Shown here: positions 63,195-64,000 of the stretch, piece by piece | Layout of the letters: every line of letters begins with the position of its first letter | Numbering within the stretch: the stretch's first letter is position 1 | Source: Spirosomataceae bacterium TFI 002 | GTDB lineage: Bacteria; Bacteroidota; Bacteroidia; Cytophagales; Spirosomataceae | Reading direction: 5' to 3' | Assembly (NCBI GenBank): GCA_900230115.1 | Contig: LT907983.1 | Coordinates: 124,001 to 188,000, forward strand | DNA: 64,000 bases | Translations under genes and position numbers: made by a program | Notes under the pieces: model-generated | Databases searched by the model: none | Seen by the model: the letters and a program-made list of their open reading frames with translations, nothing else | What the model was told of the DNA's origin: nothing

Positions 63195-63925
63195 TAAAAT
63201 TCAGACCGCAGATCTCGCAGAAGTTCGCGGAGTTCTACGTCAAGGTACTTCGTTGGATAATGGGCTTTCGACAAGTTCTGTGTTTATCTGCGTTTTCTGC
63301 GGGAAATTTAATACAGACCACTGATCTCGCAGAGATTCGAGGAGTTCTACGTTAAGGTACTTCGTTGGATAATGGGCTTTCTGCAAATCCTCCGTGAATC
63401 AGCTTATTTCTCGTCAACAAAATTCAAGCCCGCAGATCTCGCAGAGGTTCGCGGAGTTCTGCGTCAAGGTTCTTCGTTGGATAATAGGCTTTCGACAAAT
63501 TCCGTGTTTATCTGCGAATTCTGCGGGAGAAAAAATTCAAGCCCGCTGATCTCGCAGAGGTTCGCGGAGTTCTACGTCAAGGTTCTTCGTTGGATAATGG
63601 GCTTTCGACAAGTTCCGTGTTTATCTGCGAATTCTGCGGGACAAAAATTAAGCCCGCTGATCTCGCAGAGGTTCGCGGAGTTCTATGTTAAGGTTCTACG
63701 TTGGATAAATGGCTTGCGACAAATTCCGTGTTTTTCTGCGAATTCTACGGGAGAATAAATACAGCTCGCAGATCTCGCAGTATTTCGCGGAGTTCTGCGT
63801 CAAGGTTCTTCGTTGGATAATGGGCTTTCGACAAGTTCCGTGTTTATCTGCGAATTCTGCGGGAAAATAAATACAACCCGCTAATCTCGCAGAGTTTCGA
63901 GGAATTCTATATCAAGGTTCTACCT
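63195..63925. repeat. 112-bp repeat array, right block (units 4-10)
   Basis: Seven units start at 63204, 63316, 63428, 63541, 63652, 63764 and 63876 (spacing 111-113, mostly 112). Inner units are close to one another; unit 5 has the alternative tail ending GTGAATCAGCTTATTTCTCG shared with unit 1. The last unit stops at about 63925 and shares with unit 1 the end-specific variants CTAATCT and GTTTCGAGGA. Open frames running through the array are products of the repeat and not genes. The last 75 bp show no gene. Confidence 0.92.
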
Positions 63926-64000
63926 AACATTTATAAATTCAGTGCAAGCAGTGTTGATAATATCCGAAAACCAGTCCTATAAAAAACAAAGAAGAAAAGC

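Noticed and set aside
63372-63758. Plus-strand open frame of 128 codons over repeat units 5-8
   Set aside because: The peptide is internally repetitive only because the DNA is; a period of 112 bp is not a multiple of three, so it shifts frame at each unit.
1-64000. tRNA, rRNA or riboswitch genes
   Set aside because: No cloverleaf-like T-loop (GGTTCGAATCC type), rRNA core sequence or familiar riboswitch element was recognised on either strand; a covariance-model scan would be needed to exclude them.

Overview
The window is a 64 kb piece of an AT-rich (well under 45% G+C by eye) chromosome from the phylum Bacteroidota, most likely the class Cytophagia. The signs are a SprE/PorW type IX secretion lipoprotein, families typical of that phylum (DUF2723, DUF5916, DUF4199, DUF1080, GH95, YwbE, stand-alone LytTR), TAnnTTTG-like promoter elements, few Shine-Dalgarno sequences, several TTG/GTG starts and many lipoproteins. 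No rRNA, tRNA, CRISPR array, insertion sequence or replication origin was recognised. The window starts just after (or in the last codons of) an unknown gene and ends beyond a repeat array.

Layout. 0.1-5.8 kb: a DUF2256 microprotein, then a probable operon of sulfatase, membrane-anchored cytochrome c/beta-propeller dehydrogenase and Tat-exported enolase-superfamily enzyme. 5.9-8.0 kb: a DUF2914 gene whose 5' end is cut by an in-frame stop, then a GIY-YIG nuclease gene flanked by inverted and direct repeats. 8.0-13.2 kb: GH95 alpha-L-fucosidase, a small lipoprotein, a split YeeE/YedE transporter, a DUF4199 protein and a broken small membrane-protein gene. 13.3-17.2 kb: metallo-beta-lactamase-fold hydrolase, patatin, and a gluconate-2-dehydrogenase-subunit-3/GMC oxidoreductase pair. 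17.3-23.3 kb: SprE/PorW, a 47-residue membrane peptide, a Na+/solute symporter and a two-component pair, all tightly packed. 23.3-25.7 kb (minus): VapBC, QueG and a polysaccharide deacetylase with abutting or overlapping ends. 25.8-36.8 kb: DUF1203, DUF1080, SatD with a tandem-repeat control region, GrpE-DnaJ, DUF2723, deoxynucleoside kinase, TrhO, a serine hydrolase and YwbE. 36.9-44.3 kb: a GH-A-like lipoprotein, an M1 aminopeptidase, a second sulfatase, an L,D-transpeptidase-fold protein and an esterase.

44.4-51.9 kb holds the most striking gene set: an esterase, an ATP-grasp ligase, a GCS2-family carboxylate-amine ligase, a class I glutamine amidotransferase-like protein, a second divergent ATP-grasp-like protein, a class III PLP aminotransferase and a secreted M20 peptidase, co-directional and mostly 0-70 nt apart. 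It reads as an uncharacterised amide/peptide-bond-forming pathway. 54.5-60.5 kb is a thiol/betaine locus: aldo/keto reductase, DUF427, a hydrolase-OsmC fusion, a BCCT transporter, EgtB and EgtD (hercynine/ergothioneine-type chemistry without EgtA, EgtC or EgtE nearby). 60.5-62.2 kb (minus) is a compact trio: heme-oxygenase-like diiron protein, GNAT acyltransferase and LytTR regulator.

62.4-63.9 kb is a regular array of ten 112-bp units whose ends are inverted repeats. It is interrupted at a unit boundary by a GxxExxY (PD-(D/E)XK-like) gene. Together with the GIY-YIG island at 7-8 kb, the window therefore has two unrelated small nuclease-family genes, each embedded in its own palindromic repeat family. 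This is the best candidate here for a poorly described selfish or structural element.
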